Shown here: piece by piece, positions 28,135-37,151 of the stretch | Layout: each line of letters starts with the position of its first letter | Numbering within the stretch: position 1 is the stretch's first letter | Assembly: GCA_000332255.1 (NCBI GenBank) | Contig: KB235926.1 | Span: forward strand, 3,285,959-3,349,958 | Direction: 5' to 3' | Source: a cyanobacterium PCC 7702 | GTDB taxonomy: Bacteria; Cyanobacteriota; Cyanobacteriia; Cyanobacteriales; Nostocaceae | Length of the DNA: 64,000 bases | Notes under the pieces: model-generated | Databases searched by the model: none | What the model saw: only the letters and a program-made list of their open reading frames with translations | What the model was told of the DNA's origin: nothing | Made by a program: the position numbers and the translations under genes

Positions 28135-29361
28135 TTAAGGATCTATCCAACGTCCGTCTGCCTTGATTAGGTTAATTAACTCCTCGACACCTTTATCTTC
28201 AGGAACTTTTTTAATTTCTTCTCTGCCACGATACAGAGAAATATAACCGGGGGTCTTGCCTACATAACCATAGTCGGCATCCGCCATTTCTCCAGGACCG
28301 TTGACAATGCAACCCATTACTGCTATGTCCAGTCCAGTTAAGTGCTTGGTAGCTTCCCGGACTTTGTGCAGCACTTCTTCCAGATTAAACAAAGTGCGCC
28401 CGCAGGAGGGACACGCGATGTACTCTACCATAGTCTTCCGCAATCCCAAGGCTTGCAGAATACTATAGCAGACAGGTATTTCTTTTTCTGGAGGTTCAGT
28501 TAGGGACACTCGAATTGTATCGCCAATACCGTCAGCTAGCAAGGTGGCAATACCCGCAGTAGATTTGATTCGTCCGTATTCTCCATCACCAGCTTCCGTT
28601 ACACCTAAATGTAGTGGATAATCCATACCCAACTCGTCCATTCGCTTTACCATCAAGCGGTAGGCAGCCAGCATCACGGGTACGCGCGAGGCTTTCATTG
28701 AAATCACTAGGTTGCGAAAGTCTAAAGATTCACAAATTCGAATAAACTCCAAGGCAGATTGCACCATTCCTTCTGGAGTGTCGCCGTAGGTGAACAACAT
28801 TCTTTCGGCTAGGGAACCATGATTTACTCCAATACGCATGGCTTTACCTTGCTCTCGCAAAGAAATCACCAAAGGCTCCAAGGTTTCGCGAATCTTTTCC
28901 CCAATTTCTTCAAACTCCGCTTGGGTATATTCGGTTCTGTTGGGATTGGGTTTTTCAAATACATACAATCCCGGATTTATCCGTACTTTTTCTATATGCT
29001 TGGCAACCTCTAAGGCTATTTTCATGCCATTGTGATGAACATCAGCTACAATTGGCACATCTTGATAAGTTTTGATTAATTTTTGTTTAATTTCTGCTAA
29101 AGCTTTGGCATGAGCCATGCTAGGCACCGTAACGCGAACAATTTCGCAACCAATTTCATGCAGGCGACGAATTGCAGCTACAGAGCCATCAATATCAAGG
29201 GTGTCTTCGTTAATCATCGACTGCACTACCACGGGATAACCTCCACCAATGGTGACATTCCCGACTTTGACAGGACGAGTTTTGCGTCGTTTGATTGTTG
29301 TGTCAAAAGTAGATTGACCAGACCCCGTATTGGGTGTTGCGGATGTTGGCAGAGTTTGCAT
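28135..29361 (-). CDS. ispG: 4-hydroxy-3-methylbut-2-en-1-yl diphosphate synthase
   Basis: 408 aa from the ATG at 29361 (TTG at 29376 also in frame). It catalyses the penultimate step of the MEP isoprenoid pathway, converting MEcPP to HMBPP with a [4Fe-4S] cluster. It shows [20 protein letters not shown], the TIM-barrel part ([34 protein letters not shown]), and the cluster cysteines in [16 protein letters not shown] and [20 protein letters not shown]. It has the short bacterial form without the plant insert. In cyanobacteria ferredoxin is the likely electron donor. ispD lies 8 kb away on the same strand. Confidence 0.96.
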   Translation of the reverse strand: MQTLPTSATPNTGSGQSTFDTTIKRRKTRPVKVGNVTIGGGYPVVVQSMINEDTLDIDGSVAAIRRLHEIGCEIVRVTVPSMAHAKALAEIKQKLIKTYQDVPIVADVHHNGMKIALEVAKHIEKVRINPGLYVFEKPNPNRTEYTQAEFEEIGEKIRETLEPLVISLREQGKAMRIGVNHGSLAERMLFTYGDTPEGMVQSALEFIRICESLDFRNLVISMKASRVPVMLAAYRLMVKRMDELGMDYPLHLGVTEAGDGEYGRIKSTAGIATLLADGIGDTIRVSLTEPPEKEIPVCYSILQALGLRKTMVEYIACPSCGRTLFNLEEVLHKVREATKHLTGLDIAVMGCIVNGPGEMADADYGYVGKTPGYISLYRGREEIKKVPEDKGVEELINLIKADGRWIDP

Positions 29362-29932
29362 GAGCTTTAAGGTCAAATTACTCTAGCGAAAATATCAGGT
29401 TTAAAAATATTCTGTTTCCCAGATTGCCACAGTTGGTGCGCTTTTGTAAAAAAAGAATTGAAAAAAGGCTTTGAGAAGGGACACAAGAAGCTGCGATCGC
29501 CGCTTGTCATGAATGATTTCTCGCGATGGCGCAAGTCGTGAGCGATTCATCGCGATTGTTAGGTAAAGTATTAAATATCCCTATATCGTAAATTCTATCC
29601 CTGTTGTTAATTAAAGTTACGGACCAAGGAAACTAAGAAGTACTTTAAATATAAACTTTAGACACCACGCCTCAATCCCCTACAGCGAGTAGCAATCAAT
29701 CCTGTCAAAGTAGGCGCTCGTTACTTGATAAAGAATTTTCCATTTGCATTTCCAAAAAGAAATACAATAACTCATCTATATGCTCACCAGGACTTTTCGG
29801 AGGAATAGTGACTCGTTTTTGGCAACCTTGTTGATAACTTTGGAAAGTTTCAAGAATTAGCAATTCCTATGAATTAGACGACATGGATTTAATGCTTAAC
29901 ACCTACAGCAACTAAAATTTACGGAAGACCTT
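29362..29932. other. Intergenic region downstream of the lanthionine synthetase
   Basis: 570 bp between the synthetase stop and the ispG start codon. Apart from the broken small frame at 29705-29884 I see no gene. It holds one HIP1 octamer near 29495. Confidence 0.35.
29705..29884 (-). pseudogene. Small ORF interrupted by one amber codon
   Basis: From the ATG at 29884 the frame reads MSSNS, then TAG at 29867-29869, then a protein-like stretch (ELLILETFQSYQQGCQKRVT, IPPKSPGEHIDELLYFFLEM) to TGA at 29705. If the amber was once CAG the product would be about 59 aa. It lies 48 bp downstream of the lanthionine synthetase on the same strand. Family unknown; it could be chance. Confidence 0.3.
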
Positions 29933-32635
29933 TTACAAAGAATCTAGTAAAAGAGGAAAACTAATATTTTCTTCTTGGAAATAAAGTCGTAAAAAGAAAT
30001 GAATAATACCACTAACTCCAACCATCAAATCTGCTGTTGGTTGATGGAAATTTTCTACTAACCAAGTTACCGAACCTGTACTTGTTTCTTTGCGGAGATT
30101 GAATAAAGTATGAGCAATATTATTGGCACGTTCGAGCCAATTCTCGTCACCAAGCACTCTGGCAGCTTCTAAATAAATTTCTCCTAATCCGCTTAATCCA
30201 TGACATGGACTTAAATTTCGATATCTAATATCAATGGGATGAGTTTGCAGTGCGTGGGTGGCAATCTGAGCGTAGGTTTCATTTTGCGTTAATTCGTACA
30301 GCCTTAAAAAAGTTAAAGCAATTCCCGGCGAGCCGTGACACCACCACTGCCATATTTCTTGCCGAACATCGCTGTAATACCATTCCAAAGCTTGTTCGTC
30401 AGGAGTTAGGATTGCTTGTTCAAACAACCAATTCGCGCCAGCTTGCCATGCTTGTTCGGCTGGTTGACTGCCAAATCTGCGAGCATATTCTGCCAGGAAA
30501 TAAACAATTCCGCTAACACCGTGGGCAAAGCCAGTCAATGTTTGCCCAGACATATTATCTACACCAGGTGGCACTTGCCAAGAACCATCTTGTTTTTGGG
30601 TTTCAATCAAATAATCAGCACAGCGATGCGCAAGCTGGAGAAAAGCAGACTCTTGCAGGCGATCGCTGCAATAAAGAATAGCTATTCCCTGTCCAGCAGC
30701 TCCGTGAGTAATGTCGTGCCAATCGAGTTTTCCGGCAAGAGCTTGGAACAAAAAAGTATCTATCCGAGGATTGCGTTCGATTGCTCCGCTAGCGATCGCT
30801 TCTGCTAAAGCCACAGCTACACCGGCTTCACCAAAATGCAAGCCAGGTAATTGTTTATCCGGTGCTTCGTCATTAACAAGGAGCCACTGTACTGCAGTTT
30901 GAATGCGAAAACGAGTAGCTGCTGTCGCACAGTCAAATCGAGCCAATCGGCTTAATAAATAAACTACTCCAGCCACACCAATATTTGTACTGCGGCGAAG
31001 TTCGTAGAACTGCGAAGCGTTGATATCTGAATGAGATGCATTGCTCACGCAAGACGAGAGCCACAAACCCGTTTTTGGTTCGGCGATCGCATCATCCAGT
31101 AAACCTTGTTGTCCTTTTAATATCAAATTGTGTAGAAATTGTCCTTTCGGAAAATTACTAATAATTTCTCTCTGGCATAGTAAGTCTGATTTACTATTTT
31201 TTAATGCCGCTTTAATAATTGATAAATCTGGTCTTTCTTGGGGATTTAATTTTACGCACCCAGCAATAATCTCAATTAATTCTTTCAAATTGCTATTGAC
31301 TAATTCTAATAAACGACTAGCTATTTGTCCTTCTCCTATAAATAAAAATAGATGGGGAGGAAGTCCCGTTAACAAGGTAATCATCACACATCCCAGTGCG
31401 TATATATCATCAGTAAAAGCTGGTGACATCAAAGATTCCTGCTGAGGAGACATAAAGCCTGGAGTCCCCACTACAAAAGCAGGAGAAATATCATCTACAG
31501 CATGAGTTAATTCCAAATCTAATAAATAAACTTGTTCGTCTGCACCAATCCAAACATTGCCTGTAGTTAAGTCTCGATGTACATAGCCAGCAGCATGCAA
31601 CTGCTCCACAGCAATAATTAATTTTTCTAGACAGGAAAATAATTTAATTTTTTCTAGTGTGGAAAGACTATTCCAGGAACGATTGCAGAAGAGATGAGCA
31701 ATAAATGATTCCAGACTTTGACCTTCAATATATTCCAAAGGCAGGTATCCATCACCATCTACTTCAAAATAAGAATCGACTTTCGGAATTGGCACTAAAC
31801 CCCATAAACGATTGTGCAGAAATTCTTGATGCTTTAAACGCGTTCTTATATCACGTCCATATTGATCGGAAACGCAATGCTTTCGCCCTTGTTTGAGAAT
31901 TTTTACACTAATTTGCTCTTGACTTCTAACATCAAGGACACGCAAAACGGCTCCTTTGGGATGTTGCTTGACTAATTCTAAAAATAAATAGCCAGGACCA
32001 AATATAACTGATTGAGATGCTGGCGAAAAAACTAACTTAGAATCTTGATTGATAGCGATAGGAAAATCCTCAAAAGGATTAAAAATACCTGCTGGAGCTT
32101 GAAAAGGTACAGTATAATTATCAGGTTGTAGTGAACCATCTAATCCATATATTGACGGATAAGTTAATCCTAAACGGTCTGAAAGTAAAATTGATTTAAA
32201 TCCACCATATCTAGTGTAGACAATATCGCCAAGACGCAAATCTGTGGAAATAACAGGTCCCGAAAAGCCTTGTGTTAATTTCACTAATATCTCGGCAATG
32301 TGCCTGGCTTGAAAGTCTGATTCGGGATAAATAGTTATAAATTTTCCTACTTGAGTTTGACCTAAATATCCTGCGTTTAATTGAGTTAAGACAATTTGGT
32401 TTTTAGCTAATTTAAAAGTTATTTTTTGCTGCTTTAACACAGGAGCAACAACTAAAATTAAGTTTGCTGCTTCGACAGGAATAGATGATAGATGTAATTT
32501 CCAGCCTTGGACTTTCTTTGTTTCGCCTACAATCAACCATGGCTCTTCCATTCTAAAATTTATTCCTAATTGACTTAAAAGCAAGTGATAATCTTGAATA
32601 ACTTTTTCTGATTCTGAAAATTTCTTTGCGTACAT
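29933..32635 (-). CDS. lanL: Class IV (LanL-like) lanthionine synthetase
   Basis: 900 aa in three parts. (1) Residues 1-220 lack recognisable motifs by eye and sit where class III/IV enzymes carry the phospho-Ser/Thr lyase. (2) A kinase domain spans about 225-490: Lys in VKILKQG, intact HRD near 352 (YVHRDLTTGNVW), DLE in place of DFG (YLLDLELTHA), then GTPGFMSPQQ and DDIYALGCVMITLLTG. (3) A LanC-like cyclase spans about 540-900 with alpha-toroid Gly-rich repeats (HFGEAGVAVALAEA, ITHGAAGQGIAIL, GFAHGVSGIVYFLAEYA) and zinc ligands in WCHGSPG (about 765) and SPCHGLSG (about 809). The zinc ligands separate class IV LanL from class III LanKC. The enzyme would phosphorylate and dehydrate Ser/Thr, then add Cys thiols to form lanthionine rings. 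The candidate substrate is encoded 219 bp upstream. Confidence 0.85.
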   Translation of the reverse strand: MYAKKFSESEKVIQDYHLLLSQLGINFRMEEPWLIVGETKKVQGWKLHLSSIPVEAANLILVVAPVLKQQKITFKLAKNQIVLTQLNAGYLGQTQVGKFITIYPESDFQARHIAEILVKLTQGFSGPVISTDLRLGDIVYTRYGGFKSILLSDRLGLTYPSIYGLDGSLQPDNYTVPFQAPAGIFNPFEDFPIAINQDSKLVFSPASQSVIFGPGYLFLELVKQHPKGAVLRVLDVRSQEQISVKILKQGRKHCVSDQYGRDIRTRLKHQEFLHNRLWGLVPIPKVDSYFEVDGDGYLPLEYIEGQSLESFIAHLFCNRSWNSLSTLEKIKLFSCLEKLIIAVEQLHAAGYVHRDLTTGNVWIGADEQVYLLDLELTHAVDDISPAFVVGTPGFMSPQQESLMSPAFTDDIYALGCVMITLLTGLPPHLFLFIGEGQIASRLLELVNSNLKELIEIIAGCVKLNPQERPDLSIIKAALKNSKSDLLCQREIISNFPKGQFLHNLILKGQQGLLDDAIAEPKTGLWLSSCVSNASHSDINASQFYELRRSTNIGVAGVVYLLSRLARFDCATAATRFRIQTAVQWLLVNDEAPDKQLPGLHFGEAGVAVALAEAIASGAIERNPRIDTFLFQALAGKLDWHDITHGAAGQGIAILYCSDRLQESAFLQLAHRCADYLIETQKQDGSWQVPPGVDNMSGQTLTGFAHGVSGIVYFLAEYARRFGSQPAEQAWQAGANWLFEQAILTPDEQALEWYYSDVRQEIWQWWCHGSPGIALTFLRLYELTQNETYAQIATHALQTHPIDIRYRNLSPCHGLSGLGEIYLEAARVLGDENWLERANNIAHTLFNLRKETSTGSVTWLVENFHQPTADLMVGVSGIIHFFLRLYFQEENISFPLLLDSL

Positions 32636-32720
32636 GAATTGGAATTGACAGTCGAAATAATATTTACATTAGCTTTTCTGCCAAAATCTATTCGAGAAGG
32701 CGAAGCAAGCTTTGCAGTCT

Positions 32721-32742
32721 GCCTGGAAGTTTAATTCCAGGC
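32721..32742 (-). terminator. Hairpin between precursor and synthetase genes
   Basis: A perfect 8-bp stem GCCTGGAA/TTCCAGGC with loop GTTTAA lies about 110 bp past the precursor stop and 86 bp before the synthetase start. There is no long T-run on the minus strand, so it may act as an attenuator or mRNA stabiliser that favours the precursor transcript, rather than as a full terminator. Confidence 0.5.
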
Positions 32743-32854
32743 GTTTTCAGGATTAGTGCTAGATGTGAATATAAGTGTGAAATTAATCTACACCGCTTGC
32801 ATCTGAATGATAGAACACTAAAACGTCCATTCTCCCAAAACCAAGTATGATTAA

Positions 32855-33322
32855 CTAACGCAATTGATTTTGAGGTTTAACAATAAGTCCTGGGCGAGCA
32901 GGATTTAAACCAGGGCGCGCGGGATCGATGGTGTAATTGTGAGATTTACCAATTCGGGTGATGCAGCAACCTGTACAAACACAACCACTAGCAGCTTCAT
33001 TAATCCTGCCTGAAGAAGCTTCCTGAGAAATTAGTTTAGCAAGTGAAGACTTAGTGGCAGGATCGAGATCGTTAACATCTGCCAAAGCTCTTTCCGGATT
33101 AGAAATTAATGCTTTGTAAAAAACCGGATCGCTTTTTGCTCGAGCAATTACTTTATCAACGCCAGGTGCTTTTCCACGAAGTTGGCTGAGTTGGAAAGAA
33201 GGTTTTGAGATAGGTTGAAAAATAGATTGTGCATTGACGCCATTCAAGGTTGAGATAGCAACTGCAGGAGCAGCAACGAATAAACTCAGCAATAAACGAC
33301 TAGAAACAGATGTGAATTTCAT
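32855..33322 (-). CDS. Candidate lanthipeptide precursor with signal peptide
   Basis: 155 aa. Residues 1-31 form a Sec-type signal (SSRLLLSLFVAAPAVAI, cleavage probably after VNA). Residues 55-102 are helical and resemble NHLP-type leader modules (RAKSDPVFYKALISNPERAL then DVNDLDPATKSSLAKLI). A Gly/Ala/Ser stretch then leads to a Cys-rich core at 112-122, SGCVCTGCCIT. The tail has an imperfect repeat (DPARPGL, NPARPGL). The ATG follows AAGGTC. It is on the same strand as and directly upstream of the LanL-like synthetase. Cys plus Ser/Thr in the core suits lanthionine formation, but a Sec signal on a lanthipeptide precursor is unusual. It could instead be an exported Cys-rich protein not modified by LanL. 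Confidence 0.7.
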   Translation of the reverse strand: MKFTSVSSRLLLSLFVAAPAVAISTLNGVNAQSIFQPISKPSFQLSQLRGKAPGVDKVIARAKSDPVFYKALISNPERALADVNDLDPATKSSLAKLISQEASSGRINEAASGCVCTGCCITRIGKSHNYTIDPARPGLNPARPGLIVKPQNQLR

Positions 33323-33355
33323 AATTTTCAGACCTTAATGTAGTTTTTTGGGTTT

Positions 33356-33368
33356 GGGTTATTAACCC
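33356..33368. promoter_or_regulatory. 13-bp perfect palindrome upstream of the precursor gene
   Basis: GGGTTA-T-TAACCC lies 34-46 bp upstream of the precursor ATG, within the likely promoter/leader, next to a GGGTTTGGGTT run. It could be an operator; no regulator gene is adjacent. Confidence 0.35.
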
Positions 33369-33503
33369 TTTGCTTGTTTTTTAAGTATGTTTGTCTGGCA
33401 TTTTTTATGCAGTCTTTTAGCTGGGCAAGAAAGGATTTGGGTAAAATCTGTCTGGGAGCTTAATTTATCCGTGCTTTTTGATAACCGAGTCAAATAAAAA
33501 TTT

Positions 33504-33530
33504 GCCTTCATCTTGTTTGAGATAGAAGGC
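33504..33530 (-). terminator. Terminator of the LysM/M23 gene
   Basis: On the minus strand GCCTTCTATCT pairs with AGATGAAGGC (one mismatch/bulge), then AAATTTTTATTT. It sits 44 bp past the M23 stop codon and separates that gene from the lanthipeptide locus. Confidence 0.6.
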
Positions 33531-33573
33531 TAGTTAATTATTGAAATTAAAAGAGGCTAGAAATACAGCAACT

Positions 33574-34464
33574 TTATCGCTTCAAATATGCCCTGGGGTC
33601 TTTTGCTACCCAACCCAAGAAAGAGCTGGAACGAACTTCAAAATGCAGGTGGGGTTGATCGATAGTTGGTTGTCCGCTTGTACCGACAGTTCCCAGCAAA
33701 TCTCCCTGTTTGACTTGCTGACCAACTTTGACTTTGATAGTGTCAAGTTGGGCGTAACGGCTTTGTAATCCACCGTCATGGTTAATAATTACCAAGTTAC
33801 CGTAGGTTCCTTGCTCACCAGCAAAAACTACTACGCCTGGAGCGATCGCTTTGACGGGTGTTCCTTTGGCTGCTAACAAATCTATACCGCTGTGAAAGAA
33901 AACCTCACCGCTTTTGGGATTAATTTGCCAGCCATAGGGAAAACCTATTTGTGCCACTGTTGGCAAAGGATACCCAGCTATGTTTGCAGGTTTGGCAGCT
34001 GTAGGTACTGCAAAAGCAGGGATGGTAGCACGACTTGAGAGTTTATTTGGCAGCGGGATAAACGCATATTTGCCAGGTGATTGACAGCCATTCAATTCAA
34101 ACAGCGTATCGGCGCGAACTTGGTAGGTTTCTGCTAGTTGCTGCCAAGTTTTTCCCTTAGGCACTTCTATAACAATACCATCGTAGGGGGGAAGGAGAAT
34201 TTCTCTACCGACGACAACCTTTTGGTTTTTCAATGTCGGATTGATGGCAATAATTGTTTCTGGAAGAAGATTGTAGCGCCGGGCAATACTTTCGATGCTT
34301 TCAGCGCGACCTACTTTGTAGCGTTGGAAGCGTTCCAAAGCTGGAGTCGGACAAATTTTACCTGATGGTGCCTGTGCTGGGGAAGGATGGGGGTATGCTA
34401 ATACCAATCCGAGGGTAGCAGCAATCAAGCTATATGCAGCAGGTAGGCGATCGCGAACAATCAT
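33574..34464 (-). CDS. LysM / M23 peptidoglycan endopeptidase
   Basis: About 296 aa from the ATG at 34464 (TTG at 34518 in frame but less likely). After an N-terminal hydrophobic segment ending SPAQA come two LysM-like modules (RYKVGRAESIESIARRYNLL; GIVIEVPKGKTWQQLAETYQ). A lysostaphin-type M23 domain follows with zinc ligands in FFHSGIDLLA and HLHFEVR. It should cleave or remodel peptidoglycan cross-links in the periplasm. It is divergent from the HtrA protease gene, with about 230 bp between starts. Confidence 0.92.
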   Translation of the reverse strand: MIVRDRLPAAYSLIAATLGLVLAYPHPSPAQAPSGKICPTPALERFQRYKVGRAESIESIARRYNLLPETIIAINPTLKNQKVVVGREILLPPYDGIVIEVPKGKTWQQLAETYQVRADTLFELNGCQSPGKYAFIPLPNKLSSRATIPAFAVPTAAKPANIAGYPLPTVAQIGFPYGWQINPKSGEVFFHSGIDLLAAKGTPVKAIAPGVVVFAGEQGTYGNLVIINHDGGLQSRYAQLDTIKVKVGQQVKQGDLLGTVGTSGQPTIDQPHLHFEVRSSSFLGWVAKDPRAYLKR

Positions 34465-34695
34465 GAATGGTCCGTGCGGCAAAAATAATTTTTTTAGGGA
34501 ACTGGTAACTGCAGACAATTCGTCTGTGTCTCAGGCGATTTCTTTAATATTCTTCTCAATTTTTGATTGCAATCTCCGCTTTCTAGTTCCAATTAGAGAT
34601 ATAAGATCTTATCGCATTTTCTATCAAATTAATCTATTCACTCATCTCGAGCTTGATTACACTTAGAAATTAGCAACTGCATTGCTGTCCTTGGT

Positions 34696-35925
34696 GTGAT
34701 GATTATGAAGTTATCTTGGAAACAACTGGCAGTGTATTTTTCCTTAGTGGTAAGCGGTGGCGTGTTTGGCGGTAGTGCAGTGTTGTTAGCCAGTACTTAT
34801 CTCCTGACACAAAAGCCTGCCTTTCAGGAATTAAGAAATATAACAACTAATTCGCCCTCAAATACAGTGGAGCCAAATGCAATCGGAGGTAGTATTCTTC
34901 CTGCAGTTCCAGGTAATAACGTTAACTTTATTGCCACAGCTGTTCAAAGAACTGGACCGGCAGTAGTAAGAATTAACGCCACGCGCAGAGTAGCAAATCC
35001 TTTCTTAGAGGCTTTCAAAAATCCTTTTTTGCGGCGATTTTTTGGAGAAAACGAACAACCGTTTCCCCAACAGAAAATCGAGCGCGGTACTGGTTCTGGA
35101 TTTATTTTGAGCGCCGATGGAGAAATTCTTACTAATGCTCACGTAGTAGCAAATGCAGATACGGTGCAGGTTACTCTCAAAGATGGTCGGACTTTTGCAG
35201 GAAAGGTTTTGGGAGTCGATCCCATGACCGATGTTGCAGCAGTAAAAATTCCTGCCAAAGCTTTACCTACGGTCAAACTTGGAAATTCACAAAATTTGAT
35301 ACCGGGGGAGTGGGCGATCGCCATTGGCAATCCCCTTGGTTTGGACAACACCGTGACCATCGGTATTATCAGTGCTACCGATCGTACAAGCGCCCAGGTG
35401 GGCGTACCAGATAAACGAGTCAGCTTTATTCAAACTGACGCCGCCATCAATCCTGGTAATTCTGGCGGACCTTTGTTAAATGCTCAAGGAGAAGTAATTG
35501 GCGTTAATACGGCAATTCGTACTGATGCGCAGGGATTAGGTTTTGCTATTCCCATTGAAACTGCTGCTCGCATTGCCAAAGAACTTTTTACTAAAGGTCG
35601 TGCAGAACATCCTTTTATAGGAATCGAGATGGTAGACCTTTCTCCTAGCAACAAAACCGAAATCAATCAACAAAACAACCTCAACATCAAACAAAATACC
35701 CGTATTGCCATCAAAGCAGTTATGGAAAAATCACCAGCACAAAAGGCAGGGCTGCGTCCTGGAGATGTAATTTCTAAAATTAACGGCAAACCAGTCAAAA
35801 CAGCAGCCCAGGTTCAGAAGTTGGTGGAGTCTAGCCATGTGGGAGACATCCTCCGAGTTGAAATTGAGCGGGACGGAAAAAACCACCTATTTCAGGTACA
35901 GTCGGGAGCTTATCCCCAAAAGTAG
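34696..35925 (+). CDS. HtrA/Deg-family serine protease with PDZ
   Basis: 409 aa from GTG; ATGs at residues 2 and 4 are equally possible. The N-terminal membrane/signal segment is about 10-36. The trypsin-like domain has His149 (LTNAHVV), Asp179 (DPMTDVAAVKI) and Ser257 (NPGNSGGPL), so the triad is intact. One PDZ domain follows at about 305-400 (IAIKAVMEKSPAQKAGLRPG, DVISKINGKPVKTAAQVQKL). Cyanobacterial relatives are HhoA, HhoB and HtrA, which handle periplasmic protein quality control. The exact paralogue cannot be assigned by eye. Confidence 0.92.
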   Translation: MMIMKLSWKQLAVYFSLVVSGGVFGGSAVLLASTYLLTQKPAFQELRNITTNSPSNTVEPNAIGGSILPAVPGNNVNFIATAVQRTGPAVVRINATRRVANPFLEAFKNPFLRRFFGENEQPFPQQKIERGTGSGFILSADGEILTNAHVVANADTVQVTLKDGRTFAGKVLGVDPMTDVAAVKIPAKALPTVKLGNSQNLIPGEWAIAIGNPLGLDNTVTIGIISATDRTSAQVGVPDKRVSFIQTDAAINPGNSGGPLLNAQGEVIGVNTAIRTDAQGLGFAIPIETAARIAKELFTKGRAEHPFIGIEMVDLSPSNKTEINQQNNLNIKQNTRIAIKAVMEKSPAQKAGLRPGDVISKINGKPVKTAAQVQKLVESSHVGDILRVEIERDGKNHLFQVQSGAYPQK

Positions 35926-35987
35926 TTAACAAGCTGGCGGTAGGCTTTGCCACACTGTTTCTGCCAGCAGTCCGCAGTCTCTGGGAA

Positions 35988-36335
35988 TTAGTGATTGTTT
36001 GCCAAACGATCTAACTGCATCCGTTGTTCCATCTGGCGTAGGAAATACCCCGTCATCATGGCCGATGCCAGCAGTCCGGCAAGGTTATCCCGATCAGTAG
36101 TAATTTGAACATTAAAATTTTCCGTGGGAAGCATCCCGACCAGCCCTTGGACGTTTTGGGAAATAATTTGCTTGATTTCGGGGCTGACAGACTGAGCGAC
36201 GCTGGCTAAAACTTCTGGAGGTTGATGCTGCAAATACTTGAGTAACTGATTGGGGTTTTCCTCAAAGTTGTCACTCAGATGGGGATGGGGGTGTTCCTCG
36301 AAGTTGTCATTCAAAAAATTAGGATCAAACACCAT
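35988..36335 (-). CDS. DUF760 family protein
   Basis: 115 aa from the ATG at 36335. After an acidic His/Asn-rich N terminus it has LLKYLQHQPPEVLASVAQSV, VQGLVGMLPTENFNVQITTD and LAGLLASAMMTGYFLRQMEQ, the DUF760 pattern found in cyanobacteria and plastids. Function unknown. It is convergent with the HtrA gene and has its own upstream spacer from scpB. Confidence 0.8.
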   Translation of the reverse strand: MVFDPNFLNDNFEEHPHPHLSDNFEENPNQLLKYLQHQPPEVLASVAQSVSPEIKQIISQNVQGLVGMLPTENFNVQITTDRDNLAGLLASAMMTGYFLRQMEQRMQLDRLANNH

Positions 36336-36441
36336 TGGCAATTTAGTTTAGCTGAGTTGCTAATTCTACTCTAAACCATAGTATAAGGTTGAGACATATT
36401 TCCTCAGCCACCAGCAGGCATGCAATTAAACTAAGCAGCAG

Positions 36442-36966
36442 TTATTTTGGTTGTGAAGCCGATTGCAGTTTGAGTTCTAGTTGTTGCTGGTTGCTTGAAA
36501 AGGGGGTGGGAAGTTCCTCGATTTGAAAATATTGATGAAATTTGGGTGTGACTTGCAGTGAATAAGAACGGGAGTCACTATTTCGACGTTTCTTGACAAA
36601 ACCAAGCTCAACCAGTTCTTGAACGTGTTGATACGCTCCAGAACCACGCAGGTTTATTAGTTCGCTTTGTAGCATCGGTCCGTAAAGAGCGATCGCGGCC
36701 AAAGTCCGCAAAGCTCCCAAACCTAATTCTAGGGGGATAAGAGTTTGCACTAAGTCCTGAAAGTCAGACCGGAGTTGCAGGCTGTAACCATCAGGAGTTT
36801 CTACCACTTCCAAAGCGCTGTTGCGGCGAGCATACTCATCTATCAATTCGATAATTCCCTCTTCAACGGTAGTGCGATCGCACTCTGCATACTCCGCAAT
36901 TTCGCTGATGGATAACGGTTTGCCTTTCAAATAAAGAATCGCCTCTATCTTTGTTGCTGTATTCAT
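36442..36966 (-). CDS. scpB: Segregation and condensation protein B
   Basis: 174 aa. The tandem winged-helix layout is visible: IEAILYLKGKPLSISEIAEY at the start and LRTLAAIALYGPMLQSELIN with LRGSGAYQHVQELVELGFVK in the second half. ScpB is a kleisin-associated (KITE) subunit of the SMC-ScpAB condensin that compacts the nucleoid. The C terminus is slightly extended and Gln/Ser-rich. smc and scpA are not in the window. Confidence 0.9.
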   Translation of the reverse strand: MNTATKIEAILYLKGKPLSISEIAEYAECDRTTVEEGIIELIDEYARRNSALEVVETPDGYSLQLRSDFQDLVQTLIPLELGLGALRTLAAIALYGPMLQSELINLRGSGAYQHVQELVELGFVKKRRNSDSRSYSLQVTPKFHQYFQIEELPTPFSSNQQQLELKLQSASQPK

Positions 36967-37151
36967 CAGTCATCAGTCCTAATGAAGACGACTTTCACTG
37001 GGTAGAACAAATGACGAATCACAAATGTCAGCCTCCTCACAGCATAAATATACACAAAAATCAAGAGTTAGTAGAGAAGAGTTAGGAGATTTTTCCAAGG
37101 GCTTTTCTTCAGCTCAGAGGAGGCTTTTGAAAGCAACAGCAGACTGCTATT

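Noticed and set aside
29933-32635. Plain Ser/Thr kinase or class III LanKC
   Set aside because: The C-terminal half has the LanC toroid repeats, and both zinc-ligand motifs (WCHG, CHG) are present, which class III enzymes lack.
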